This document shows, one piece after another, positions 47,010 through 58,109 of a stretch of 64,000 bases of DNA. Source of the DNA: Sequoia sempervirens (lineage: Eukaryota; Streptophyta; Pinopsida; Cupressales; Cupressaceae); the NCBI GenBank assembly GCA_007258455.2, contig VDFB02296614.1, forward strand, positions 1-64,000, written 5' to 3'. The notes under the pieces were generated by a model. It searched no databases and was not told the origin of the DNA. It worked only from the letters and a program-made list of their open reading frames with translations. Positions within the stretch are counted from its first letter, which is position 1. Each line of letters begins with the position of its first letter. Made by a program: the position numbers and the translations under genes.

Positions 47010-50000
47010 AGATCCTCTTCTCTTCTCATTATTTCTACCATCTCCACTAATGTTCTCCAAAACTAGAAGTGGGTAGCACCCCACTCCTTCCTCTCCAATT
47101 ATATAGGAGTTTCAAAAATTGTAAGTCTTGGATGGGAAGGCGTGGAGTGTACCTCTCCCCATCAATGAAGATCATTTCCCCATTAATGAGAACATGCATT
47201 TGGACAACCACTCCATCTTTCCACCCCATCCTCTTCTCAAAATTCGTCACTCTCCATTATGAGAGCTTTTTAGGGGTTAAATAATCTTGGAGGGGCACTA
47301 TTGTATGCCCACTTGACCCCTAACACTATGGTATAGACCATAGGGGGTTTATTTTTGCACCATAACCCAAAAATTTGACCAACAACTCTTATTAAAAACC
47401 CACTCAAGGTTCCATCCGAGTTTCAAACTTATCTAGGGGTTTCCAAGACATAATACCCAATTACACCTCACATGAATCCAGACTTAATTCCATCACAACC
47501 TTAGTCCTCCAATACATTAACTCCACTTGTTTCTAGGCTCCGAATGGGGTCAAATTTATATCTCCATGAAGTAGTCTTTTGATTTTCTCTTGATGGTTCC
47601 CCCTTCTCATGCTAACACTATTGCCTTCATACACGTTAGCAATGTGATCATAAGTATCAATTGTGTAACACATTAATATGTTAGCTGAACATTCTAAGCT
47701 TTAACTATATAATAATCCATTTAGAATCTCAATTTTCATTCCACGATATACAAGTGCAATCCACCTTCATGGTATTGAAAATAGTATAAAATATCAAAAT
47801 GATATGCAAGAATATTGCCAAGAGATCACCTTATTGATTATCAACAATATAATTAATCATCAATTCTAGAAAAACGTAGAACTAATTATAGTTGTATTAA
47901 GTACATATGAGGCGAGGTCTTACACTATGTCTCACAAGAGTATTTGATATGGAACACTAGGTCGTCAAGTTCATAATTTGATTACAAGATCCAAGATTTG
48001 CTTAAGTGCTCATAAAATGAGAAGAAAAATAGTTGAATATAAAAAACATAAAAAAATTCTTAGAAACAAGATGTAGGTTGCCATAGAGGTCACAAAGACA
48101 AATCTATGACTAAAATTTGGATTGAAATCACGATGTCAAGGGTGAATTCACCCTAGACCTAGAATGTAATTTTTTTGCAAGTTTAAAGATCAAGAAATGC
48201 AATAATGTGTTTATAGATCTAGACTTGTATAGGTTTAGGTATAATATTAGACATAATTATGAAAATGCAAGAAACCTTATTTTCGTTATATGTGAAACAT
48301 AAGAAAAGGGGGAGATGGATAGGAGGCCTAAAAATGGGATGTGACATGAGGGACCTATGCCAAAGAAAAAGGGTGTGTCCACCTAATCAAAATCCCACCT
48401 TTTTCATGTTTATTAGGAAGAAGGATAGTGCCACAAATGATTAGAGTTGACCTACAACCCTCAAGGTGAGTCAACCCTAGATTTGGACACTATGTTGCCT
48501 TGACTTCCTTATGACATAAATGATTGAACAACAATTTTGGGAGAAGAATAAAAGTGCATTAACAATCAAACCTATGAGATATAACACTTGAAACATGAAG
48601 AATTATGATAACATTGACAGAAAAACCATTAACCAACAAATATGAGAAGGTTAGGATGGTGTTTACTTGGCTTCAAAAGTGGGTTTTAGGCTCTGGTGAA
48701 GGACATATTTGCCCAGGGAAAAATGAGTCTCTATACAAGGCTCTAAAAATTCTTTTTGCAGTCCTTAGATTCCAAATCTAAGCTTTTGATTCCACTAGGT
48801 TTGACTGTCAAAAAGACGAAAATAAAACCTGTAGGCGAGTTTCTGTGTCTTGACAACTTTGATAACAATTTTGAAAACTTTGTGAGATTGCACTTTTGTT
48901 CCAATTTGAATCCTTCACCTACAAAACTGAAAAGAAAAAGAGAGGAGAAAATTGTTTGTTTTTGGTGGATAAGGGGTTGCCTTGGTCAAACGCTAGTTTG
49001 GTAATTAAACCTTGATAATGAAATAATGATAAAATGAAGGAATTAATGAATGAAAAAATCTTGTTACACCTCACCAAAATCCTTTAATGGCTTCCCTTAG
49101 AGGACTGAAGTCTAACACATCTCTCTAAGGATTGGATCTTGTATGAAATGGCTTGATTGCTTGATAAATCTTGATGCTTGAATGCTTTCTTGAATCTTGA
49201 AACCTACATCACAATGTTAGCTCCAAAAACATGCATGAACACACATAAATCTTGAAATCATGATTAAATGTGGGGTTCCCTTTCAGAAAACAAAATTAAT
49301 TAGGCTTGCGAATTCATAATTGGACCAATTAAGGCTTAATTAAGTCCAATTGATTAATGGGATGCAAAATTAGTGTGAAAATGTAAAGGAGTACATTTTT
49401 TGAAACTACAATATGAGGCACATGTTGGTTTAAAAAGTGAGTGCAACAAGTTCTAATGATACTTTCTAGAATCTAAATGTTATAATTATCCAAATGGTAA
49501 AATTAAAAAAAATTACCTCTAAAATTCTAAAAGATAACACTTTTGGGGATGTGAGATGAAAACTAGCATGCAAATATTTACTTTTTTATGTTTAACATAA
49601 AATGTAATATAAATGATAACACTTTTGTATAGCCTAATATTTCGCTTAAATCTAGGTAAATCAAAAGATTGAACGATGTTAAATGTGTCATGTTCATCAA
49701 ATTGTTGTGAGGGAAAATGGATCTAAGGTATAAATGAAACATTTCCCAACATCACTTTAGGGGGACACAAAATTGATCATATAAGGCCACTTGGCTACTT
49801 TCCTCAAGAAGAGCCAAAATGGATGATTAGGGTTTTGGTCCTTTTGTGGGGGGTTGAGAGAGTTGATTAGGACTAAGAATTAAATTTATGTGATTATGCA
49901 AATTCAGACAACTATGCAACTACAATGAAATGGTATAATTTTTGAAAAGGATGAAACTAAAAAATCAAATTGATAACAAAAAAGTAGAAGGTAGATATAG

Positions 50001-51992
50001 AGGAACTTGGCATATAAATATGGGATGAACTTGACTGGTCAAGGGAAAATTCACCTTAGATTGAGAAGTTCAACTTTTTTGAGTTTTTGAATAGGAATCA
50101 GTAGGTTACAGTTTTTCAGGTGCTCTCTCATTGGACTTAGCTTCATAACTTCATTTGTTGATGAATAATTTCTATTTCCCTAATTCAATGAATGAATATG
50201 CTTGAATTCTTGATCTTTCTATTGAATCTGCAATCTTCTTCAAATCCACTTCAGATCTACCACCTACAAACATGAAAGGGGAGAAAGGGTTGTGTAGTTT
50301 AGAGGCTTTCCTTTAGAAGACAAACCCAATTTTGGTGTTTCCACCTCCACACCGGATATAATTATGTTGGATATAAAGAGTGCTTACCCTCGATTGGGCA
50401 GAGATAATTGGATAAAAAATAATAAATCACATGTGCTACAACTTACCACTTAGATCTGATTTCTTATTGATGGATTGAAGTCATGGTACTCATCCCATGC
50501 AAGGAGAATTTGATGCTTGATTGAAGGTCCTGCAAGTGTTAGTACTCATAAAAACAATCAACATAAAACATAAAACAATCTTACACATAAAATTGATGAT
50601 GTATTTCTAACATAAATCTTGATTGATGAAAAAAAATGTTGCTAAATTTTCTCTTGACTACTCTTTTGATATTCAAATTACTTTGTAGATTTCTTAGATT
50701 CCTTAGATGTTCAAATGGTGAAAACAACTTATATTTATATGCATTTTTTCATTTGACATAATATTATTCTGAATTTAAATTTGTAAACATAAAATGTTGA
50801 CAATCAAATATTAAAAAAATGGAAAAAATAGGTTGGTCAAGGAAAAATTCACCCTAGGATAGACCTATTTTCAAATTTGAGTTATCATTAAATAAATAAT
50901 CGATTTTACTTCCCAAGTTTATTCTAATTTTTTGAAAACAACAATCAAATGAGAAAACAATTAGCACAATTAGGTCCAAGCACATAAGGGAGGCTAAATG
51001 TAATGTAAAATTATCAAGGTCAACAATTCACAATTCTACACACCCTAAAATATAGACTAAGCTTACTTAGTTACATTTGAACCATAGCTAGACCTCTAAA
51101 TACGTATTTTGGAGCCTTCATTTGTAGGTTAAAAGAGGTTTATTATAATCTCTTCCCTTTTCTCTTTTTATTTTTATTTTTATTTTGGAGAACATAATCA
51201 ATATTACCCCAAGGGTTGAAATTATCTTCATACTCATTATCCAAAATTGTTCTTTGGTAGTTTTAATTATTTAGACCTAGCTCTCATGGTCATTTTCCTA
51301 AATATTGAATCTCTCTTTGAACCTATGCAACAAACTCAATAAATGAATACTTAATATGTCTTAGGTCATGAAGTTTAATATTTTCATGGGTACATTCCCT
51401 TGAGCTTGATAAAATGGTGGCAATTTTTTGACTAAATATCTAATACCTCTTGCGACATTTCTAAATAGCTCATAGAAAAGGAATATAAGAAATATACTAA
51501 TAATACACAATATATTTTAAAAGTTCTATTTTTACTGATTTTATTCCTATATTTGTATATTTTTATTTTTAAATGTTTTTATAAATTATATTTATTTAAA
51601 GAATGTATTAATAGGTATTGGTTGCTCAATCTCTAATTTTTCTAAATTACTTTTTTAAAAAAAAATATGGATTTAAGAATTTTATCATCTCTTCTAATGT
51701 TGATATTACTGTTTTTGAGAAAATATTTTTTTATAATTCAACTTAGTTCATTATTTTACCAATTCTTTAAATTTCCTCTAAAAACATAATACTATGCCTA
51801 AAAATGTGTCTCAAAATTGTTTCTATGACTATAATACTTATATCAATGAGAATCACATGAAAATGAAAGTGTCCCCCTACATAAAGGTTGATTGGTTGTA
51901 TATATATGCATTTCATTTATCTCCAAAAAAAATCAATTTTTTTTTTTTTTTAATTTATTAATAGTGTTATTTTATGCCCACTTAATTTGCAG
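47010..51992. other. Intronic sequence upstream of exon 4
   Basis: No gene recognised. The phrase GTCAAGG..AAATTCACC recurs at about 48135, 50038 and 50834. The 48.9-49.2 kb region (GGTAATTAAACC, AATGATAAAATGAAGG) resembles 59.9-60.1 kb, suggesting fragments of one unrecognised repeat. Near 51938-51952 a T15 run precedes the exon 4 acceptor. Confidence 0.5.
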
Positions 51993-52255
51993 ATGGTGCA
52001 AAATATAAGTTGTGAACTTGGCTTTATAAGAGGATTGCAATTCAACCTTGACACTACATATTTTGATTTTATATACCGAGTTCATGCAGAAGAGGTATCT
52101 AAAAAAGCTAATGGTATTTGGTTTGCTCCACATCCGTGGCTCACTCTCTTCATTCCAAAGAGTAAAATACTTCAATTTTCTCATCATGTCTTCAATGACA
52201 TCCTCAAACAAGGCATAGATGGAATCATAACATGTTCTCCTATGCACAAAAGTTT
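51993..52255 (+). CDS. CKX: Cytokinin oxidase/dehydrogenase, exon 4
   Basis: Continues in phase 0 from exon 3. MVQNISCELGFIRGLQFNLD leads to FDFIYRVHAEE and then GIWFAPHPWLTLFIPKSKI, the strongly conserved PHPWLxLFxPKS block of CKX proteins. The acceptor AG at 51991-51992 follows CTTAATTTGC. The end is less certain. GTAAG at 52256 is the best donor (phase 2), but GTTTG at 52252 (phase 1) is possible. Just before it the usual PxLIYPMxxxKW reads GIITCSPMHKS, more diverged than the rest. Confidence 0.92.
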
Positions 52256-53298
52256 GTAAGTTTCATTTCACATCACTAAACTCTCATTTTTAAAATATAA
52301 TTTAATTTGAAATTATATTTAATATGTCTTTAATGTTATTTTTAATTTGTATTTTATAATATGATATTATAGCAAAAGTAAATTATTTATTTATTCATTT
52401 TTTAATATTATTTAAAATTTAAAGCTTTGATCACTTAAAGAAAAGGTATTGTATATATTCTCTCCTAATTATTTATACTTGAAAATAAACAAGTTTTGTA
52501 TTTTTATTGAAATGAATTCCTTTATTATATTAGTTATTTAGTAATCTTGTTAGTATTAGTTATAGTGGGATTAATGTTTTCCATATCTTTAAATATTACA
52601 TATATTGTGGTTGTATGGGAACAAATGCACCTTATAGGAAAAATATTTAATAATGTTTAGTTTTAATTAAATTAAACTTAGATCTTAATAAATTGAGATT
52701 AAAATAGATATATATTTTAAAAATTTACAAATAGAAAAAAAATGAAAAAATAACTTATCTATTTTATAGTGTAATGGTAGTTTTTATTTCTTTGTCTAAC
52801 TAGTACATTATAATAGAAAAAAACAAAATTAAAATATAGTAATGAAACATTGACCAAGATGATTAGGTAGAGATGGTTTGAGAGTTATAATACTTGGACT
52901 ATATCACACTCATGGTTTGGTCATAAGACACCTTTTTTCAATGCAATTTTTTCCACTTCATAATTTTAAATTCAATAATTATATTTTTTTATATGTTCTT
53001 GTACTTTTGTGTAAGAAGATAGGAGCAATCAAAAGAATCTTTAGTGGCCTACTATAGATATGGAGAATATTTTTGACCTCCTTGATAACATTCAATCCCA
53101 ATAGCTAATATAACAAGATAAAAAATACTAAAAAAGAATATGGGTTCTTATTCAATTAATATTTACTTGGGATTGATACTAAAATTGAGTATCAATGAAT
53201 GCATATAGATACAAGATACTATGAATTGATAATTGTATCCCCATTTATTTGACCTAGGATGACATACTTAAAATACATGTCCTAGAAATAGAATTGGA
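52256..53298. other. Start of CKX intron 4, nothing recognised
   Basis: AT-rich sequence after the exon 4 donor. No frame on the plus strand from here to 64000 encodes the expected CKX C-terminal exon, so intron 4 is longer than 11.7 kb or the gene is interrupted. Confidence 0.55.
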
Positions 53299-53684
53299 TG
53301 TTAGAATTATGAAAATTATGAGCCACAAGATCAAACAATAAACAAAGACACCTTCCATACAAGAGAGCTGCAAAAAATAATATGCAATATCCTGAACTAG
53401 AAAATTCTATAGAATGAACCTCAAGAGTCTTCAAGGAGATCATGAGTTCTCAAAAGGTTATGATAATAGAATGAGGGTTGAGTGCTATATAGGAGAAAAT
53501 CTAAATAATAAATGGATTAGATCATGACAAATGTTAGAATTTAATGCAATGAGACATATTGATATAATAATAGCTCTCTAGTTAACATAAAAAACCACTC
53601 CTAAGTTTAGCTTAAGTGCATGAGAATAAATTATAATCAATTAAAGATTAATTTATTATTATTTGATGCATGATTACTCTAACA
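53299..53684 (-). repeat. 3' LTR of non-autonomous element
   Basis: 386 bp, aligned end to end with 55326-55715 with scattered substitutions and small indels. Confidence 0.9.
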
Positions 53685-53692
53685 TCCCCCTT
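53685..53692 (-). promoter_or_regulatory. Polypurine tract
   Basis: The minus strand reads AAGGGGGA immediately before the 3' LTR, the expected primer site for plus-strand DNA synthesis. Confidence 0.8.
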
Positions 53693-55142
53693 AAGGTGAA
53701 CTTAGGGAGTAGCTAAAAACCTTAAAAAAGAGAATGCATATGACGGGTTCTAGAAAACAAGGCTTGGTGAGGTACAAAAAATCTAATCTCTCACAACTAG
53801 AGAAAAAGGAGAAAAACTCATGGAAAAATATCCTCTCCAAAATAGAGAAAGGTGAATGAATGAATAAAACGCATCCAAAACAATGTGAAGGACTAAGAAG
53901 CCTCTAACCAAAATAATGTTGCAAAAAATAGGAACATGAAGAACATTGCTACAAAATGAAGAAGATGTAGATAAATGTTGAAAGATGACTGATATAGTGC
54001 TGAAATGAAGAACCTCCTTTAAAATAGATGATGATCAAGCTCAAGAAGATAATAATTTGCATAAGTGACCCCGATGACACTACTTAGACCAGATAGAAAA
54101 CAAAGGAAAACATTTGGAACTCAAAGATATAAATGAAACATAAATTTTCATGAGTGACTCCAACATCATGAGTCAACATGCAAGGTGCAAGTCAAAAATA
54201 TAGGTACCAATAGTCTAAAGAGCATTGATCAAATGAAAATAGAAGGTAACCTCAAAAATAAGAATCAAAGAATGTTCATATGGTAAATTCTCCATCTCAT
54301 CAAAATACATGGGTAACCAACCGTTTCATCTACCTACTACGTAGGAAAAGGAACTAGATACATAGATCACTCCGAAACTAAAACCAAGGAAGCATTATCA
54401 CCGATAGTAGAAACCCCCATAATGCAGAAAAGGAGAACCATGATAGATACACTAAAACTATGTGAAACCAAGAAGTGCATGTAGGAGAAACAAGAACATC
54501 TAAACATGCAACTAAAGAGTACCCACAAATAAAAATGGTGTGCAAACTAAGACAATAGGATGTGCAAAAACCTTGAAAAGTATATACACTAGAATGGCAC
54601 TTTATCTCAATGCACCTACAAAAGAGAATGTGCTTACAAAACATGTCTAAAGTGCCCAAATAGGAAAGAAATAGGAAAATACATATAGAATATCCTAAAA
54701 CAAGTCATCCCAAGCAATTTTTTTTTTTCATGAGCTAAAACGTCCAAGTAATTCACTAGAGTGTTAAAACACCAATAAATAAATAAAATATACCTAGAGA
54801 AAAACCTAGAAAAAGTGCATAAATGGGTAAGCTCTGAGAGACCATCCCAACTCTGCTAGAATCATGAAAATTGGAGAAATAAGTCAAAAGTTATGAGCTT
54901 GAGAGTGAAAACAAAACCTTTGACTTCAACAAACTATAGAATTTACTACCAACAAAATATAAGAAAAATTAGCATCATTGGATAGTTCTCTAAACCAACT
55001 TTTCAACGATATCTCGTTTACCCAATTTTGATACCTGAGCAAAAAGTTATGCCCAGTTTTTTTATTCTACTTATTTTGCAAAAGATGTAAAAAATGTTTA
55101 GCCCCCAGGAGTTGGGCACTAGTTTCCCATATGACCTTGGGG

Positions 55143-55245
55143 CGGCTATTTTTTTTATTCGTGTATTTTTTTGTTTTTTTGTCTTTTTTCTAATTTTTAA
55201 AGAAAAGAAAAAAAGAAAAAAAAGAAAAGAAAGAAAGAAAGATTT
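55143..55245. repeat. Polypyrimidine/polypurine mirror tract
   Basis: A T-rich run with a few C and G bases (about 55147-55198) passes directly into an A-rich run of AAAG and AAAAAG words (about 55199-55242). The two halves are roughly complementary and could form a long hairpin. It lies within the element, shortly after its 5' LTR in minus-strand sense. Confidence 0.8.
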
Positions 55246-55314
55246 CAAATTTTCTCCTATAACCCTAGTTGAGAAAAAACCCTCAAAAATTGATAAGGGG
55301 TTCATAAATCCTCA

Positions 55315-55325
55315 CTCTGATACCA
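55315..55325 (-). promoter_or_regulatory. Primer-binding site of non-autonomous element
   Basis: The minus strand reads TGGTATCAGAG directly after the LTR end TCTAACA, with no gap. It is complementary to the initiator methionine tRNA 3' end. Confidence 0.9.
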
Positions 55326-55715
55326 TGTTAGAATTATGAAAAACATGATCCATAGGATCAAACAACACACAAAGACACCTTCTACACAAGAGAGCTGCAA
55401 AAAAAAATGCAATATCCTCAACTAGAAAGAGCTACAAAATGACCCTCAAGATTCTTCAAGGAGATCACGAGTTCTCAAAAGGTTATGATAATACAATGAC
55501 ATTTGAGTGTTATATAGGAGCAACCCTAAATGATAAAGGGATTAGATCATGACAAGTGTCAACATGTTGTGCAATGAGACATAATGATCTAATAATAACT
55601 CTCCAGTTAACATTAAAAAGCACTCATAATTTTAGCTTGAATTCATAAGTATACATTAGACTAATAATCAATTAAAGATTAATTAATTATTAGCTAATGC
55701 ATGATTACTCTAACA
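55326..55715 (-). repeat. 5' LTR of non-autonomous element
   Basis: 390 bp. Pairs with 53299-53684; TG/CA ends intact. Confidence 0.9.
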
Positions 55716-56226
55716 CTAGCGACCTTTAGAACATGAGATGATGGATGCTAATAATATTATTAAAAAGTTAGCTTCATAAGTGATACATTTATAATTAAAA
55801 ATAAGAGGAATCATGGGTATAATCTTGTTTAATTTTTAGTGTTTCAAAATATATCCCATGGTCCTAGAGGATCAACCAAGAGCTAGTCTTGGATTTTTGT
55901 TGATCTAGACTAGTGAATAAAACTCATGATTATATTTGTAGGTAAATAAGGTTCAATTGATAATATTGGGTGGCTCTTCTACTTGTGTAAGTATTTATCC
56001 TAATATCACAATGTGAATCAAGAATTAAAATAGAACTATAAATACATGTAAAATATGATTAGCTCTAATACATATTCATTCAAGAACATTCGTAAATATA
56101 CCAAAAGAATTAATGGTCAAGAATAATTTAACAATTCATATATGAATAAATAATTCCACATGTATTGAAAATAGTCCTTGAAATAATATAGGGAAATTTT
56201 ATAATCCATGTAAATATCAACTTAAC
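55716..56226. other. Intergenic/intronic AT-rich DNA
   Basis: Nothing recognised in this stretch between two retroelements. Confidence 0.5.
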
Positions 56227-56237
56227 TATAATAACAT

Positions 56238-58098
56238 ATTTTTTATTAGGGTTTAAAAATGGGTTTTGATGGGGCCCGAAACCTAGTACAAAATGGTTTT
56301 GAAGGGAACCATCAACCTATCATAGAGAAGCAAGCTGTAAATAATATAAACCATAAACCAATAGCAGCCCTACAACAGCCTCTAAAAGATTAACATGACT
56401 ACACATGTTGCAACTTACAATCAAGCAAAGGCTAAAAACTCTTTTACAACCTAGTTTTACTTGGGACCAAAAACCCTTAGATACACAAAGTTTCCCCCTG
56501 AATTTGCTAGACATTAACAAACCAACCGCTCATGGATGACATCGTAGAGCCAAAAAAGATAACAAGCTTAATGGTGTAGGACACCATCAACCCCCTAATA
56601 AAAAACACCAATATCCCCAAAAACCCCACCCTAATAGGGGAGTTAGAGAGAACAACGCACCACTATAGACAAAGCCACCAATCTAACTAGGAAGCCAACT
56701 CCAAATCCACCTCAAAAGGAGCAAGCTCCCCTCTAATGGAGAGAGTGTCGTGACCAACAAGACCACTACCGCTTGAGTACTCCAACACCCTCAACCTCCA
56801 CCTCCATAGGAGAAGCGTCCACCTCAACAGGAACAACAACTGAGGAAGCAAGAGACAAACACCTCCCAACTCCACCTCCATAGGATTCGAGAAGAAGACC
56901 AGCACAAGAATAGAGCAAGCAACCAAAGCATCCTTTGACAATACCTGGTAAGAGATCAACTCCCACAAGAAATAGGTCATAAAAATAAGCTTATACCAAC
57001 TAGCTTGCAGTAAGAAATAAGACACTAGAGACACCAAAGCATCCAATGACATCTCCACACCATCAGACACATACCCTAGAAAAGGAAAAAGCTTCAAGGA
57101 ACACCCAGGGTTAAAAAACACACCCTCTAGGAAAAACAAAAAATCTAGAAAAAGCCCACAAGAGCTAGACAAAACACCTCTATCACAAGAGAAAAAAGTC
57201 AAGAAAGGATGTAGATGCACAAAACACAAAAGTCCCATCAGAAAGAAGCTACCAAGAAGCTTCCAGGAATCAATCAAGGGAACCCCTCCAATAGACTAGA
57301 AATACCCACCTCCCCTGCACCAAACACAAGGAGGAAGAGCCAACGAAAGAGAAACATGTAAGCCCAAAATATTGAGGAGGGAAGAAGGAAGGGAACAATA
57401 GCCACCGCCCACCAAGAAGCCACCTAGAAACATCACTATAGAAGAAGTAGCCCACAAACCAGCAGGGACCATAGCCACAGGAAAAAAAAGCCCCAAAGAA
57501 CTAGGGGACTGCAAACACCACCACCCGAAGGTAGCCACAACCAAACCAATAGAGCCTAGAAAGAGGATAAGCAACAAAGAACAAGGGCCATACAAAAACA
57601 ATGACCTCTCCATAGTCATCAAAAAGACAACAAATGGAGAGCAACAGGAAAACTCCTCAATGAGTCCACACAACGTATCACCATCCCTTTGAGAAAAAAT
57701 CTCAGACTAGAGCTTCCACAATAGGGAAGAGGAAATAGAATCCATAAACCAAGAAACACATGCCATCAAAATAGCAAACCCCACCGGAGAAGGAGGGGTA
57801 GCCAGGAAAACCTCACACTTTGCTCCAAACACGACCACACTAGACCATTCTAGGATCCCCCACGTAGCCAAGAGGAGGGCCCAAACACCAGTGCCAAACG
57901 CACTAGCTAGGGACCAAATCCCAAGCATCTCCCTCCACTGATGCATCCAAAACACAAATGGAGGACCATCCTCAGCATCAACATCATCCTTATCGCTATC
58001 TCCAGAGTTCTCAGATTTCAAATCTCTAGAGCCCCGCCTAATCTCGCTCCCAGCTCTATGCCTCTCCACTCCGTACCTCTCCATTTTCCCTTATTAAA
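56238..58098 (-). mobile_element. 1.86-kb retroposon with target-site duplication
   Basis: TATAATAACAT occurs exactly on both sides (56227-56237 and 58099-58109), the mark of target-primed insertion. In minus-strand sense the insert begins TTTAATAAGGGAAA, reaches an ATG 15 bases in, and ends ACCCTAATAAAAAATAT, an A-rich tail. There are no LTRs or inverted ends. It has no RT, endonuclease or tRNA-like head, so it would have used LINE machinery in trans. A processed gene copy, a 5'-truncated LINE of unfamiliar type, and a new non-autonomous family all remain possible. Confidence 0.7.
56687..58084 (-). pseudogene. Unrecognised 466-codon frame in the retroposon
   Basis: From the ATG at 58084 one frame runs to 56687, broken only by in-frame TAG at 57707 and 57296. 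The first 45 residues are charged (MERYGVERHRAGSEIRRGSR, then an acidic SDKDDVDAEDG). The rest is rich in Leu, Phe, Val, Trp, Cys and Ser and would read as a multi-pass membrane protein. Caution: the minus strand here is G/T-rich and A-poor, which makes stops rare and hydrophobic codons common by composition alone, and other minus frames are partly open too. About 450 bases of untranslated sequence follow. I recognise no family. Confidence 0.4.
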
Positions 58099-58109
58099 TA
58101 TAATAACAT

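Larger units (their letters stand above)
7612..51992 (+). other. CKX intron 3, about 44.4 kb
   Basis: Exon 3 ends in phase 0 at VDQ and the segment that follows it in CKX proteins resumes in phase 0 at 51993, so the intervening 44,381 bases are intronic if the gene is expressed. Splice ends are GT at 7612 and AG at 51991-51992. A poly-T stretch at about 51938-51952 precedes the acceptor. The intron holds two gypsy families, a copia element, a LINE, an LTR-like insert, and small TIR and SINE elements. Confidence 0.88.
53299..55715 (-). mobile_element. Non-autonomous LTR retrotransposon, 2.4 kb
   Basis: Two LTRs (53299-53684 and 55326-55715), each starting TGTTAGA and ending TCTAACA, flank about 1.64 kb. 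The minus orientation is fixed by a primer-binding site next to the right LTR and a purine tract next to the left one. The interior has no gag or pol motif; the longest minus frame (54378-54659) is Cys/Leu/Phe-rich and unconvincing. It would depend on another element for movement. LTR ends and primer site resemble copia elements. Flanking 5-mers do not match. Confidence 0.9.

Noticed and set aside
47047..47284. Overlapping frames on both strands just outside the right gypsy 2 LTR
   Set aside because: Both are short and neither resembles a known protein; no support for either.
54378..54659. 93-codon Cys/Leu/Phe-rich minus frame inside the non-autonomous LTR element
   Set aside because: Composition follows a T-rich strand. 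It has no gag, protease or knuckle motif.
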